From Nymphalis io (lineage: Eukaryota > Arthropoda > Insecta > Lepidoptera > Nymphalidae): a stretch of 64,000 nt of DNA. A program made the translations under genes and the position numbers. Shown in pieces: positions 11,640-24,790 of this stretch (within the stretch, counting starts at the first letter, position 1; each line of letters opens with the position of its first letter). The notes under the pieces were generated by a model. The model was not told where the DNA came from and made no database searches. It saw nothing but the letters and a program-made list of their open reading frames with translations. The stretch lies in the NCBI RefSeq assembly GCF_905147045.1, contig NC_065916.1, forward strand, positions 5,124,468 through 5,188,467, written 5' to 3'.

Positions 11640-12010
11640 ATATTATTAATCCCCAACGCAAAACGAGGGGTGTTATGAGTTTGACGTGTGTGTCTGTATC
11701 TCTGTTTGGCTGTCTACATGAGATCGTAGCTCTCGAACGAATGAACCGATTTTCATTTAGTTGCTTTTGTTTGAAAGATTTTTTAGTCGAGTGTTTTAGG
11801 TTATGTTTGAAGAAAATTGAATCAGCTGTTTAATAGTTATGGGAGTGGAAGAGGGGATGAATGACCGATAGTATGCGAATATATCCGAGTGGGGTATCAA
11901 TTGAATTTGATTTGTGTATTACAAAATTGGCTGTTTGAAGCGGGAGGGTGGTAGTTAAGGGTAAGGGGATGAATTGTCGGTTTTTTTTTAATTTTTAAAT
12001 CAAGTTTTAT
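11640..12010 (+). repeat. Possible dispersed repeat, class unknown
   Basis: Contains the phrase 'atgaaccgattttcatttag' and a following moderately G-rich stretch ('gaagaggggatgaatga'). This is typical of short non-autonomous lepidopteran elements, but I found no second copy here. Confidence 0.3.
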
Positions 12011-13005
12011 TAAATATATATAAATATATATGTTTACCGATTTGTTTATTTAGATGACGTCAATTCTAATGAGATAGATGTCCAAATCTCCTCGATTTTA
12101 CATTTTGGTTAGTAGTTTTAGTGTTATTGCAAGATATTTTAATAAATATATAAGAAGTAAATGCATGGCGGCTTCAGTGAGATGTAGATAAAAATTAAAT
12201 TACTTGCTTCTAAATACCTTTTAACATTTTCATTCTACCAAACGCAACATTGTCAAGAAAAAATCTAATAACCTAAATTACTGTAAAAATTCTGCTTGGA
12301 TTATATACTGACTTCTATATTTACATAAAATATAATAAAAAGATAACTTAAAAGTTTTACGAGGGCTAGATTAAACGATTTCATTTAAAAATAGTTTTCA
12401 TTTGTTCAAAAAAATGCACAATCTTTATCTTAAGTCCACTCATTGTTATCAATTAGATATCTTGTACTGATCTCATCCGATTTATTCACTGAACGATCAA
12501 TAACCAAACCTACAGTATCATGTTTCATACATATCGTATATTTGCATTAAAAATACCTATTTGAATGTACTTATACCCAAGTTCCTCGTACAAAGCAATC
12601 AGTTTCCCCATCATTTTCCTACAACAAAATCAAGTTTACCTTAAAAATAAAATACAGAGAAAAAAAAATTGTAACAGTAAAAAAATATATATTTAGATAT
12701 ACTTTATCAACTTTATACTAGTTATACGTTTCTCTTTAAACGTGTGTCTCGAAAACCTGTTTCCGATGTACTTGTTTATACTTACGTATTCAAATAAGTG
12801 AATAATTTCATACTTAACAATAAAGTAAATTCTATAATCGCTCGATAAAATATTTTTATTTCGACTTGGGTGTTAAATTAATGTGTGGGTTCAACACATA
12901 CGATTACGGGACCTTGACTATACTAGAAACAATAAGACTCATATATAATGTTATATATTATATAGTTAACCAGTATCATTTGTAAAACTTTGTCTATTAA
13001 AACAT

Positions 13006-13006
<1 letters not shown>
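12011..13006. other. Unrecognised AT-rich sequence
   Basis: Nothing recognised. Confidence 0.5.

Positions 13007-13060
<54 letters not shown>
13007..13060. repeat. (TA)n microsatellite
   Basis: About 26 uninterrupted TA units. Confidence 0.95.
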
Positions 13061-13065
<5 letters not shown>

Positions 13066-14361
13066 ACAAGACTAAATATATGATAAAACAAACTATGGAG
13101 TCAGTTTTCGTTGATTACCATACAAGATATATAAATTTAATTGTATATAATTGCTTATGTATTTCATTTGAGAAAAAAAGAGTAATTAATAAAATTTTGC
13201 CGATTACATTTACATAAATTACATCTTGTAATACGAATCAAAAGTGCTTATACATCATTAGAGTACATTATAATTTTTTTGTCAATCATTATATATACTG
13301 TTATATAAAAAACCTTAACATATAATTGGATGATAATATAAAATAAACGTTATTTAAGATCTTTTCGTCTCAACGGCTGGTTCGACCCTAACTCTACCAC
13401 CATCTCGCTCACACACGATCTTAAGCTATAGCAACATTAATAATAATATAAAGACAATATATACATATATAATGCATTAAATATAATGGGAAACAAACAG
13501 AACGTTCGCTATAGTAAACAAACTAACTAATTTACTAGCAATAACAATTTCAAGAAGGTCAACGAAATTATTTATTATAATTCTGTTTATATGAGTTCAA
13601 ACCATGCGTTCAATTTGACCTTTGTTACGAACCAGCAAGATATATTTAAGAGTAATTAAAAGACTTGTGTTTCACGCGATCATTATTCGTGGTGTTGCTA
13701 TTTTTAAATTATAATTTGTATAAAAGTCGTTACTTTTAATAATGCTTATGTAATTAATACATTAGCGTATAAAAAAAATTAGTAATGTATCTTTTTCTTG
13801 ACCTTTACCAATTAATTTCGAATTCTAGACTTGCTAATTAATATATCATTCAAAATGCTTATATAATCACGTACTTATATATAATCATTTCAAACATCGC
13901 TAACAAATAAAACAAAAACAGACAAACAAAAAAAAAAGACTAATAACAGCTAAAATATCAAGACTACCGATCCACTGTTAACTGTTCACGAAGTTTTGAA
14001 CGTTTAATGAACAAAAGGGTGTAACTACGAATTCATTTTAAATTATACGAGCGAAATTAAACTTTAACTTTAGGATTATAGAGCTGAAATTAATTATATT
14101 ATTTGTCTAACTTATTAATGCCGGCTTATATAGAATTTGAAGATTAGGAAATCGTATTTTTTGCCTTTTTTTATTCAATGTATATTTACACTTGTAGCGT
14201 AACGCGACGTTACTTGAACTATCATTGCATACAATAACAGCTTAATAAATTGTCTGTCTGTATGTATGAATGTTATGTTATTTTTAGTATATAATTTAAA
14301 AAAAATATGTTACTTTGACAAATCATTTATACGATGCTTTTTTTTAAATTTATTCACATAT
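13061..14361. other. Unrecognised AT-rich sequence
   Basis: Nothing recognised apart from short A/T runs. Confidence 0.5.
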
Positions 14362-14532
14362 AATGTAGATAAATCGGCAAAGGGCAACTTGATGGTAGGT
14401 GGTCACCATCACTCATATACATATTTAGGTAGAAATATATAACACACTGGCTAACTCACGCTTCAAACCGGAACATTGAAATATAAATTATTGTATTTTA
14501 GAATAATTGAATAACGGGTGGTAACTACCCAA
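14362..14532 (-). repeat. SINE-A, old diverged copy
   Basis: 'ggcaacttgatggtaggtgg', 'gctaactcacgcttcaaacc' and 'gggtggtaactaccc' follow SINE-A order in reverse, with heavy decay. Confidence 0.6.
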
Positions 14533-14701
14533 AGACTTAAAAATTAAATAACTTTTATAATAATAGGAATCGAATCCACACCCCTGATATAACGGGGTTG
14601 GCGTTACGACGTGGTTGCCATGGCGACGTGATTTATTAATTACCAAGACAGTTCCGTTTATTGGAATACTGTTTAAGTTTTTTTTTTAAATACCTATTAT
14701 A

Positions 14702-14882
14702 CGATATTGAGAATGCCCAGTCGTAACAACGTGTGGATATTAAACGGAGATTGTAGGTTCAAATTCGGCATTGATTTCACATGTGATACTATTTGTCGGG
14801 CACCTATGAATCCACCAACCCTTGTTAGAGTAGCGTGGTGGAATATTCTCACAAAACGACTCTTCAAAATCCAATTATAACT
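14702..14882 (+). repeat. SINE-B, old diverged copy
   Basis: 'atgcccagtcgtaacaacgt', 'gtaggttcaaattcggc', 'tgaatccaccaaccc' and 'gtagcgtggtggaata' retain the SINE-B order. Confidence 0.65.
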
Positions 14883-15362
14883 AACACATATACATAAATA
14901 ATATGTTTTTTTTTATTATTATGATATATTTATATTTATTTATATATATATAATTTTATTTGAACAAACAAACTTTCGTATGAAACATATAATGTCACAT
15001 TTAGTCGAGTTTATCGATTGGTCCTAACTAATAATAGCACGGCCGGTGTCTGGTGCAAGTTACGAGCGAGCGTTTATATATTACATAACGATATTGTTAT
15101 AACATAATATTATAATGCTATATAGCGAAGAGTACAATGCTGAGGTTTATAGTATAAATTATAAGATTTGATTTAAATAAAAACAAAATATATATATATA
15201 TACATTCAAATTGTATATTCAAGTTTCTGCACCATCAATTATCATTTGGCGAGCATAATTTAATTCAAAACTTAATGATCGATTGATTAGTTAAGACGTT
15301 ATAGCGTAACAAACGAAAAAAAGTCAGTATTGCATTTAGAATTTTAGTTTTCGCTGATGCTG

Positions 15363-15730
15363 ACTGCCTCGTTAGTCTAGTGGCTAGATAAAAGGCTGCA
15401 GACCCCGAGACGGTTCAAATCCCAGGTCGGGCTAATAAAAAGTTATTAAGATTTTCTGTAAAAAATTCTCAGTAGCAGCCCGGAGGCTGGAAGTTGGAAG
15501 TGTGTAGGTATACTCCCGTGGCTCGGAAAGCACGTAAAGCCGTTGGTCTTGCGCCTGAACTCCTTCCGGTCGAGTCGGATTGCCATTCCATCGGATTATG
15601 AGAGTTAGGGAATAGAGAGTGCACCTGTGTTTGCGCACACACTCGTGCACTATAACATGTCCTGCGCAGTTGGCTAATCTCTCTCGGGATTTGTTGCCGT
15701 GGCCGAAATCAATTCGGAGGACATTAATAT
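15363..15730 (+). repeat. SINE-C, near full length
   Basis: The tRNA-like head 'tgcctcgttagtctagtggc' has a B-box 'cggttcaaatcccagg'. The body 'cagtagcagcccggaggctg' continues to 'gaggacattaatat'. The head is a SINE promoter, not a functional tRNA: no cloverleaf 3' half is present. Confidence 0.88.
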
Positions 15731-15865
15731 GACAGAAATATAGTATGTATGTCAAGGTCAATCAATTCACTATTAAAAATGGCGGTATCCAGTACGAAGT
15801 TATCAAATTGGTAAGTTAGCATGTTGCTTCAATAAGACATACATATGTATATTGTTATAATAAAC

Positions 15866-15960
15866 AGCCTGTATGCATACCACGGCTGAGCAAAGTCCTC
15901 ATCTCTGTTTCGTTGAAGATATAAGCCTCATTCCACCATATTATTGAAATATATCCAAGA
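15866..15960 (-). repeat. SINE-B 3' region, old
   Basis: 'aacagcctgtatgcatacca', 'cggctgagcaaagtcctc' and 'cctcattccaccat' resemble the SINE-B 3' half in reverse. Confidence 0.5.
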
Positions 15961-16292
15961 TCCAACCCATCCAATCCATCGAGCAGCCTCGGCTCTCGTT
16001 TAAACGTACATTAATATCATTCTATCATTACATGCAAAAAAATATATAACAAACAAAAAATGAAATACGTAATAAAAATTCCAATCGCGTCCGCTTATAA
16101 ACTGGCCAGTTTAAACCACCTACAAGCGGAATGAACTGGATTAAGGCGGTTCCCAGTTGATTTTAGATTTACGAATATTTGCTAAACAGGGGTAAGGTTT
16201 ATTTACCTAATATCATATGTAATTACTTTATGTATTGTAAAGTCACTTTTAAAAAAAATTGTACATATCTCAGACGTTATCATATAACCTAC

Positions 16293-16500
16293 AACAATTC
16301 CAATCAAACTTTCACTATTCCATATTTATTCGGATCGGAACCGAACCGAACCGATATGACGTTAACATATACCGTTGTGTCAAAACCGAAATTAATTGTT
16401 AACTTTTATGCCGATGTCGATAATTGAATCAAAGAATAGGAAAACGTATAAACGGCTCCGTTAGCGATAAAGTAACAATTTGTTAGTAGAATCGTCCCCA
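16293..16500 (-). mobile_element. TIR element (MITE-like), inverted copy
   Basis: The interior 'cggatcggaaccgaaccgaa' and 'ttaattgttaacttttatgc' is the reverse complement of the copy at 17466. The right end 'ttgttagtagaatcgtcccc' is a TIR. The left TIR is decayed ('caattccaatcaaact'). Confidence 0.75.
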
Positions 16501-16776
16501 CTATTTTCGTCATGTGAGTAACAATCGTGCAAACATACTTTTAATAGTCGTATATTTTTGTACGTCAATAAGCGAACAGAATGATATGAATCATATTCAC
16601 TGGTCAAATTAAATATGGAACCGTCGTATTTTGTAGATTAATGGATTTTTAATCTATAATTAGCGCACGATAATTAATGACTACACTGGCTATGAGTGGC
16701 TACACTGGGCTTCCTTCAAATAACTTTATTTTATATCTTAAACATATTGGATTTTATCAAAATTAATAAATCAATT

Positions 16777-16970
16777 GGTGGTAGGGCTTTGTGCAAGTAA
16801 TCTGGGCAGATAGCACCCACTCACCACACGTTCTATCGCCAAACAGCAATACTATGATTGTGTTCCGGTTCGAAGGGTGAGTGAGCCAGTGTAACTACAG
16901 GCAGACGGGACATAACGCCTTTCTAAAGTTGGTGGCACATTGTTATTGTATGGGTTGGTTAATATGTCTT
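16777..16970 (+). repeat. SINE-A, 3'-truncated
   Basis: From 'ggtggtagggctttgtgcaa' to 'gttggttaatatgtctt', diverged in the second half. Confidence 0.8.
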
Positions 16971-17189
16971 ATATATCATAGAGTTGTTTGCCGATGTTTT
17001 TATCAGTATATATTAAATTAAATACGACATAAAGACAAGATGCACTTACGTTTATAATACGTATAATTTATTGTTAAATTTTATCTTTTTAATAATAAAA
17101 AAAAAACAAAGTAAAAAAATGGCTTCCTTATTTAAAAATATTTAATTAGGAATAAAAATTAACATAACATATTATATACAATTATATAT

Positions 17190-17345
17190 ACTGACACTAG
17201 CTTCCGACAGCGGCTTCGCTTGTTTGTGTAGGGGCCGTGTTAGGTATCGTATATCCTTTTACATACCCCTGATCCCATCGTGTATACAAAGTTTCATGAT
17301 TATCGGTTCAGTATATAAGTTAAAATCAAGTGTATTTTACTTAAT
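17190..17345 (+). repeat. Helitron-like fragment
   Basis: 'cactagcttccgacagcggc', 'ttcgcttgtttgtgtagg' and 'aagtttcatgattatcggtt' resemble the conserved wording of short Helitron-like elements of Lepidoptera. Ends are unclear. Confidence 0.4.
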
Positions 17346-17397
17346 TTACCAGATGACATTTTCTAACAATAAGATGAGATGATGATGAGATTTTAGC

Positions 17398-17798
17398 TGA
17401 CCGATTTCGGCCTGATGATGATGGCCACAGCGGCCAAACTCAATACCGACTATCCAACTATACACGGGACCAATTCTACTAACAAACTGTTACATTATCG
17501 CAATCGAATCGAAACGTGATCGTTGCCGTTTATCCGTTTTCCTATTGTTCAAAATCAATTATCGAATATTGGCATAATAGTTAACAATTAATTTCAGTTT
17601 TGACACAACGGTATATGTTGACGTCATATCGGTTCGGTTCCGACCCGAATAAATATAGAAAAGTCAAAGTTGGATCGGAATTGATAGTAGAATTGGTCCC
17701 CAGGGCATATTATAGTCAAAAAGTGTGCGTAAACAGATGCACTCTCAATCCAATGGGACGGCAATCCGACACAGCCGGAGAATTCGAGTGCAGAACGG
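17398..17798 (-). repeat. SINE-C split by a TIR element
   Basis: Left part 17398-17465 ('accgatttcggcctg', 'gcggccaaactcaa', 'ctatccaactatac') and right part 17700-17798 ('gggcatattatag', 'gtgcgtaaacagatgcactc', 'gacggcaatccgacac') together make one reverse SINE-C. A 235-bp TIR element interrupts it. Confidence 0.75.
17466..17701 (+). mobile_element. TIR element (MITE-like), intact copy
   Basis: Begins GGGACCAATTCTACTAACAA and ends ATAGTAGAATTGGTCCCC, which are inverted terminal repeats. Length is about 236 bp with no ORF. It sits inside a SINE-C. Flanking 'cac' and 'cag' suggest a target duplication of about 3 bp, which is weak evidence for superfamily. Confidence 0.8.
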
Positions 17799-18074
17799 CT
17801 TTACATTCAAGGCATGAGAGACGAAATACAAATCGAAGACAAAAATAATGTACACCGACCACAAATATAATATAATAATTATTATATACTAACATATGTA
17901 TTACTCCCGTGGAGCCTCTCCGATTAAGGAGAATGTAAAGGGGCTTCAACTGGCTACTTCGCTGCGGTTACGTAGATGCGCTTGTCTCTCGAGACGCTTT
18001 AATCATACTTTCGTCGACCACGAGATAAATCTGTTCGATTCGGTACAATTATAATTCTATCCATTCAACCCTAT

Positions 18075-18330
18075 ATCTTCTCCAATGAATATGAATGTTC
18101 GTATGTCTGTATGTCCTTTATGCGTTCCTGAGCTACTCATCCGATTGTGGTGAAACTTTAGTGGATTGTATAGCGTAGGCCCGAGAATGTTACAAGCCTA
18201 TAAATGCATAGTTATTTTTTTTTTTGTATGTTTGTCCTCAAACATTAAAGTTTCATGCGGACCCTTATTCTAAAAAGCTTTTTATCATACATGTTCCATT
18301 ATAAAACTAGCGAACCCGCGGCCTCGCCAG
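18075..18330 (+). repeat. Helitron-like fragment
   Basis: 'aatgttcgtatgtctgtatg', 'tcatccgattgtggtgaaac' and 'actagcgaacccgcggcctc' follow the pattern of lepidopteran Helitron-like short elements. Confidence 0.45.
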
Positions 18331-20227
18331 CGAGGAATTTGGTTTGTGAGGAAAATCTTTTAAAATCTGTCATTTTAACGCACATTTATTTGCCAATTTG
18401 AATAATGCGTATAAATTATTAGAAACCAGCGCTAGTCTGAAATAAAAAAAAAAATAAAAAAAATGTTTTACTTTTGATAACTCACAAATAACCATAATCA
18501 CTTAAAAAGGCAGTTAGTTTGAAATCACAGACGGACGCTTTAATTTTATTTATTTCTATTAATTTAATTTAAATTTAACTTGTTGTACAATGAGTTTTAA
18601 AAGGCGTTCGTATTACTTCCAGCGATCTCTTAGAGTCAACCTTGGATGAAATCATTTTTAAATTAAAAAAAGGGCGGATTTAATAAATTTCCTATATAAT
18701 GTATAATCATGTTCATATATTTTTTGGTCACTCGGTTGATATCAAATTAATAATAATAGTTACCTGTAATTGTAAAGTGCAATTAATCTTTTTTATCCTA
18801 TATCATGTGTTATGTTGATATATTATTTTTTTTATGTTAGTAGTCTAATATTAAATAAATAAATATATATAAAGTATCAATACCTCTCGGTCGCGCTACA
18901 GGACGGAATCCAACGTCGCGCGTCGCTTACGAAATGTTACAAGGGTTTAAATTGTTAAGGTTGTTTGTGAATTTTTTTTTGTTATTAATTATGTATTATA
19001 AAAAATATATGATCGGTGTCCGTGTAATTATGACATTTTAACTGTTTCGGACCGTTTGTTGGTTTTTCGTACGTATATATGATATTTAATTATTCCTTAG
19101 TATCTAAATTAATTGAAGTTAAAAATTCTTTAGGTTTCATTCTTAGGTTCGCCTCACCGACATGATATTGTTAAATATATCTGCAGCTATGAGTGTCACG
19201 TGTTACGCTTGGTCTGCTATGAGCGTTTATATCTCTAACATCATATACTGATATCAATTTAAAAATAATCAAATTTAAATTATATACACTAAAAAAAACA
19301 AAAAAACACCGTTCATTGTTTTCAATTTTCACTTAAACCGGCAGTTCCCATGACTACTTATGTTTTACATATAATAACGCAAACAAAAACAATATTTAAT
19401 TATTATAAATACACAATTACAAAATAATACATTATATATAAATAATAATAATTACAAAGGAACAAAGTAGCAACTTTCAGTATCGTCCTTCTGCAGCTGA
19501 GCCGTGCTAAGTAAAGCAAGCAAACGAGGCAAACCCGGGGGCACAGGGCTGTCACATATCCCATAAATAATATAAAATAGTCAAATTAATAATTTAAATA
19601 AGTTAAATTATAATTTTATTTATATTTATATTTTATTTATTTGTTTCATAAATTAAGAAAAAAGTTCACCTATCTAATGATAACTTTGTAGTTAAATACG
19701 TACTTATGTATTGATTATGTATTAAAATAATAAAATATCTAAAACTATACACATACTTAACCATATAATAACTTCGATAACAGACATACAAAAAAATGCA
19801 ATTTTTGTCGCAAAACATAACAACTTGGTATAAAAACGTCATATAATGACAAAATTTCTTTGTCTAATTAGTAGTATCCCACTTTTTTTTTAATTACCTT
19901 CTAATTAAGGTAATTCCCCGCGTCTCTATAATGAACTACATACATTAACTTTAAAATATTAAACGAAGTAAAGCGACCTAAGATACTGTGCTTGTTAGAA
20001 GTTATTACTTTTGTACGAAACATACGCTTGTTAACATTAATCATGAAATTACATTTCTAAGTTTCTTGCCGGTCCTTCTCGGTAGAATCTACATTCCGAA
20101 CCGCCGGTACCTTTAAAATTAATTAATCTTGTAAAATTATAATGTTTTCATCTTTTTAAATTGATTATTTATACAATAAATAGTCAAGTATAATCAGTTA
20201 CGTTTATATAATTATATTATTTTTTTT
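18331..20227. other. Unrecognised AT-rich sequence
   Basis: No gene. A small GC-rich patch at 19490-19550 ('ctgcagctgagccgtgctaa') has no clear identity. Confidence 0.45.
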
Positions 20228-20512
20228 TTTTATAGAATAGGAAGGCGGACGAGCATATGGGCCACCTGATGGTAAGTGGTCACCAACGCTCTTAGACATT
20301 AGCATTGTAAGAAATGTCAACCATCGCTTACATATCCAATGCGCCACCAACCTTGGGAACTAAGATTTTATGTCCCTTGTGCCTGTTATTACACTGGCTC
20401 ACTCACCCTTCAAACCGGAACACAACAATAACAAGTACTGCTGTTTTGCGGTAGAATATCTGATGAGTGGGTGGTACCTACCCAGACGAGCTTGCACAAA
20501 GCCCTACCACCA
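20228..20512 (-). repeat. SINE-A, full length
   Basis: The reverse complement carries the complete consensus from 'ggtggtagggctttgtgcaa' to the 'cctattctataaaaaaa' tail, which reads as a T run at the left end. Among the least diverged copies. Confidence 0.93.
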
Positions 20513-20939
20513 TTTAAAAGTATATAAGAATTCCAGCTATTTATATTACTAGTACTATTCTTCTTAATCCAATATCAAATATTATTTAAGAGAAAGAGAC
20601 AAAACATAAGGAATTTTCAACGTATCGCGAAAACAACTTAAGAAAGAAAAGAAAACTAATTCTCATCGTCTGCACTTATAATGGTTGTTTTCGAACGCGG
20701 CGACAAAACGCTCTTAGTAATGCGTCTAAGTAATATTTTTATCATAATATATAGTATAATTTAATTAGCAACTTATTTTATATAATTGTATTTTATATGA
20801 CGTTTAAATTGATAATAAGAAATAATCGTTTTATTATTTATAATCAGATCGTGGTTAGTTACGTGAACCGAGTCAAAATTTGAATACAAATAATAACGGC
20901 CTCTTCTTCGACTGCCAACCTTCGCTAGTCGGAGTGGCG

Positions 20940-20970
20940 CGCGAAGAAGAAGAAGAAGAAAAAGAAGAAT
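20940..20970. repeat. (GAA)n microsatellite
   Basis: About ten GAA/AAA units follow a GC-rich patch. Confidence 0.85.
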
Positions 20971-21017
20971 AACGGTTTATGTATCTAAGGATGGCTTGTA
21001 ACACCAATTAGTCTTTC

Positions 21018-21338
21018 CGTAACCGTAACCGTAACAGCCTGTGAATGTCCCACTGCTGGGCTAAAGGCTTCCTCTCCTCTTTTTGAGGAGAAGGTTTGGA
21101 GCTTATTCCACCACGCTGCTCCAATGCGGGTTGGTAGAATACACATGTGGCAGAATTTCAGCGAAATTAAACACATGCAGGTTTCCTCATGATGTGTTCC
21201 TTCACCGTCAAGCACGAGATGAATTATAGTCACAAATTAAGCACATGAAAATTCAATGGTGCTTGCCCGGGTTTGGACCCACGATCATCGGTTAAGATTC
21301 ACGCGTTCTTACCACTGGGCCATTTCGGCTCGTTTTTA
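21018..21338 (-). repeat. SINE-B, full length with target-site duplication
   Basis: Flanked by the 12-bp direct repeat 'aattagtctttc' (21006-21017 and 21339-21350). It has the complete tRNA-like head at the right end and a (GGTTAC)n tail at the left. A recent retroposition. Confidence 0.95.
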
Positions 21339-21350
21339 AATTAGTCTTTC

Positions 21351-22727
21351 ACCAAACTGTATTACATGTTTAAAAAGTGAGGTTAGTTTACATTTCTTCT
21401 TTCTACTTCTCGGGACTTATCAGATTTTTCTCAAGTCTGTGTTGTTTATTTCCGAACCGGTGGTAGATTTAACACAATAAGTAAGTGTAACGCTTCTATA
21501 TAGAATAAAGATTACTGACAGACATCTGTATGTCAGATATTGTTTTGGACGTATTATTGTTGGTGTATTTTGTGGTTAATATACAGTGCCAATGTTTATG
21601 GGGTGATCACTTGCCATCAGTGGAATGATGCGCATCTGTTTGAAAAAAACCTTAACAAGACCTTGCAAAAGAAATACATAATCAAAAACATAATTTAATG
21701 TTCGAAATTTACATAAACAAAGTCACAGCTCTGTCATTCTTACATATAATATATAATTATTGTTTTAAATCGGTTTATAAATGCATACGCATCGTTTGTC
21801 TGATTTTGTTGAAAATTTTAATAGTTGCTGTCGGCACTATGAACGTTCAATATACAGCGCGCGAGACAAATTCGATAATTTGTATAATATTAGATTACAA
21901 GGAGAAAATATTTTATTTTTTGTATGTTTGTTTGTAATGGATAAACTCAAAGTCTACTCAACCGATTTTAAAATTTCTTTCATCTATAGAAAGCTACATT
22001 ATCAGCCAGTGACTCAGGCTAAATTTTATTTAAAAAAAAAAAAATAGATATCCCTACGAAATTTGCAATAATGTAACCTAAGTTATCAATTGTATCCGGG
22101 CGAAGTTGAGACAGGCCGCTAGGTTCTCATAAAATTAAAGGAGCAACTGTACTGTGGTCATTAGTTAGTGTATAAAAATATATTTATGCGGAAACACATT
22201 TAAACAAGTGTTTCGATATTGATGAGCTGTTTTAATAAAATTCACAACTTCAAGACTTAACAAGTACATTAAAATATTATTATTTAAGCAAGCAATGCAT
22301 GCAATTGTGATTTTTCTATGTATAAGATTAATTAAATACGTAATCTCGAAGACGTTTAGATTCTACTGAGAAGCGCCGGGAAGAAACTTACTGGTTATAA
22401 AGAATAAAGAAACTAATCGAATATAAATGATAATATTAATTTTAAAGTATTTTTTTTAAATATAATAAAATATATTTAATTCAGCAATAATAAGGCGAGT
22501 GGCAGCCCTGACCGCTCGGCAAGTATGCGCCCGGCCGATATTTTTTCACTGCAGAACAGGAAACGATCGAGTCGAATTACTAATATATTTTTTATTTATA
22601 ATATTTTCGACGATGACTTAAAATTTAAATGTTAACGTTTAAATATAAAATTTTATTGATTAAATGCTGAATACGATTAGTTCGAATGTTACAAATATTT
22701 ACACTAATAGGTGGATTATAAATTAAG
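21351..22727. other. AT-rich intronic sequence with one possible short repeat
   Basis: 21895-22050 contains 'actcaaccgattttaaaatt' and an A-rich end, a likely Helitron-like or similar relic. 22490-22560 is a short GC-rich patch. No gene. Confidence 0.4.
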
Positions 22728-23010
22728 GTGTCTTTGTGGAAGCTCGTCTGGGTAGGTACCACCCACTCATCAGATATTCTACTGCAAAACAGTACCGCAA
22801 TACTTGGTATTGTTGTGTTTCGATTTGAAGGGTGAGTGAGCCAGTGTAATTACAGGCATAAGGAACATATCATCTTAGTTGCCAAAGTTGGTGGCGGATT
22901 AGCGATATAAGCGATGGCTAACATTTCTTACAATGCCAATGTTTAAGGGCGTTGGTGATCACTTACCATCAGGTAGCCCATATGCTCGTCCGTATATTCT
23001 ATAAATATAA
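22728..23010 (+). repeat. SINE-A, near full length
   Basis: From 'ggtgtctttgtggaagctcg' to 'tatattctataaatataaag'. A small duplication occurs around 'aaaacagtaccgcaatactt'. Confidence 0.9.
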
Positions 23011-24304
23011 AGTGGTGGGTGGGTTAGTATGTCTTGTACAAGGACATGTAATTCGAGCTAGTCGCGTCAATAGTTTTAATTTAAAATAAAAGTGTGAGCG
23101 CAGCTGTTCGTATTATATATGTATAGTTATTTTATATAGAGAACGTCAATTTTGTGAGTTTGTTTCTATGCGAAAACTACGAAACCTTTTTAAAAAAAAA
23201 CTTTTGCCATGTAAAGCGTAGAATATTCAAGACATACTTTATATATTATGTATATTTATAAATTAGGTAAAGAAATCGTGCGCCTTGAAAACTTATATTG
23301 CTTGCGCTGCTTTTTAATAATAGTTAAAGATCCAAGCAAATGTTGTATGGCTGAATATATAACTTCATTTTATAGTCTGAAACCATTGTTATTGTTAAAA
23401 AAAATTAATATATATATAACGTCAATCGTTCCGACCCTTTGACCTGGACTTCGAGATTTACTAGACCAATGTCGCATTTAGCGTACTCGGGAATGGGCTA
23501 CTTGTATGTGATACACAGATAATCAAAACCGTATAACAAACATTACTTGAATGAATTCAAAAATTCAAACCTAAAGACCAAAAACACAAAAAAGAATACT
23601 GTATACAATTTTTTTTTTAAACAAATCATAAAAGATATAAAGACCGAGAAACTCAAATCATTAAAAAAACTTTATAAATTAATTATAATTTAAGACAAAA
23701 AAATTATATAATTAAATTATTCGACCAAAAAATTATAATCACCGAACGACTCCACGGCATACGTAATCGGACAGCGATCGTCCCTCTCGCTCGCACGTTA
23801 ATTCCGTCCCCCTCCCCGTGCGGGGGGCGCGACGCGTTATTGTATGTAACCGCCAACATTTGAATTAAATATATTTATAACAGCGGTTGCTTACGACGCG
23901 ATTTATTTTTTATATAACATCCATTTTATATCAAATACAGTAACTCGTATGATTATTATGATATTTTTGTCATTATTATATATAATTTCGTAACTTAAAT
24001 ATAAATTTAATATACGCATTATGAAATTGTATTTCTTTGTATATAACTTTGGCTTCCTAAAAAATAAATAAAAAATACGGCAGCATCGCAACGCGTAAGA
24101 AGATTATGAACAAATAAAAATTATAATCAATACTTAAAAGTAAGAAAACGTGACAGCTAATAACTATCCCACAGCTGGGCTAAGACTCTAGATAAGATAA
24201 CGGTAATTACTTGAACAAACACAATTATCTAAAATTGTAATTATCAATCTCGTAAATTGTCTAATAAATCATTTCAATATAAAATTATTCTCTCTTCTGG
24301 CCCC
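23011..24304. other. AT-rich sequence with a CpG-rich patch
   Basis: 23755-23845 is locally rich in CpG ('cgtccctctcgctcgcacgt', 'gtgcggggggcgcgacgcg'). Nothing coding is recognised. Confidence 0.45.
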
Positions 24305-24510
24305 CTTTTTTTAATAGTATAGGTAGGCGGACGAGCGTATGGGCCACCGGATGATAAGTGGTCACCAAAGCCCATGACATGGCGATGTAAGAAATGTTAA
24401 TGCGCCACAAACCTTGGGAACTAAGATGTCATGTCCCTTGTGCCTGTAATTACACTGGCTAACTAACTGCTGTTTTAATATCTGATGAGTGGGTGGTACC
24501 TATCCAGACC
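24305..24510 (-). repeat. SINE-A with internal deletions
   Basis: Reverse copy with 'gtaggcggacgagcgtatgg', 'tgtcccttgtgcctgtaatt' and 'gagtgggtggtacc'. The block around the poly-CAA/'accggaacac' is missing. Confidence 0.85.
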
Positions 24511-24686
24511 TCATGAAATCGTAGAACCGGTAATACTCTGTAGTAACTTCTCCCACTGCTATTACTCGTTAAACGGATTACTACCGTACCACTCGTTTGG
24601 AATATTGTTAATATTTATACGAGCCAGCTACTTACCCGAGCGCTACAGACGCCGTATTGGAACCATGTGACCGTGTGACGTATAGT

Positions 24687-24790
<104 letters not shown>

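Noticed and set aside
12990..13217. 75-codon open frame on the plus strand
   Set aside because: Driven by the (TA)n run. No conserved motif.
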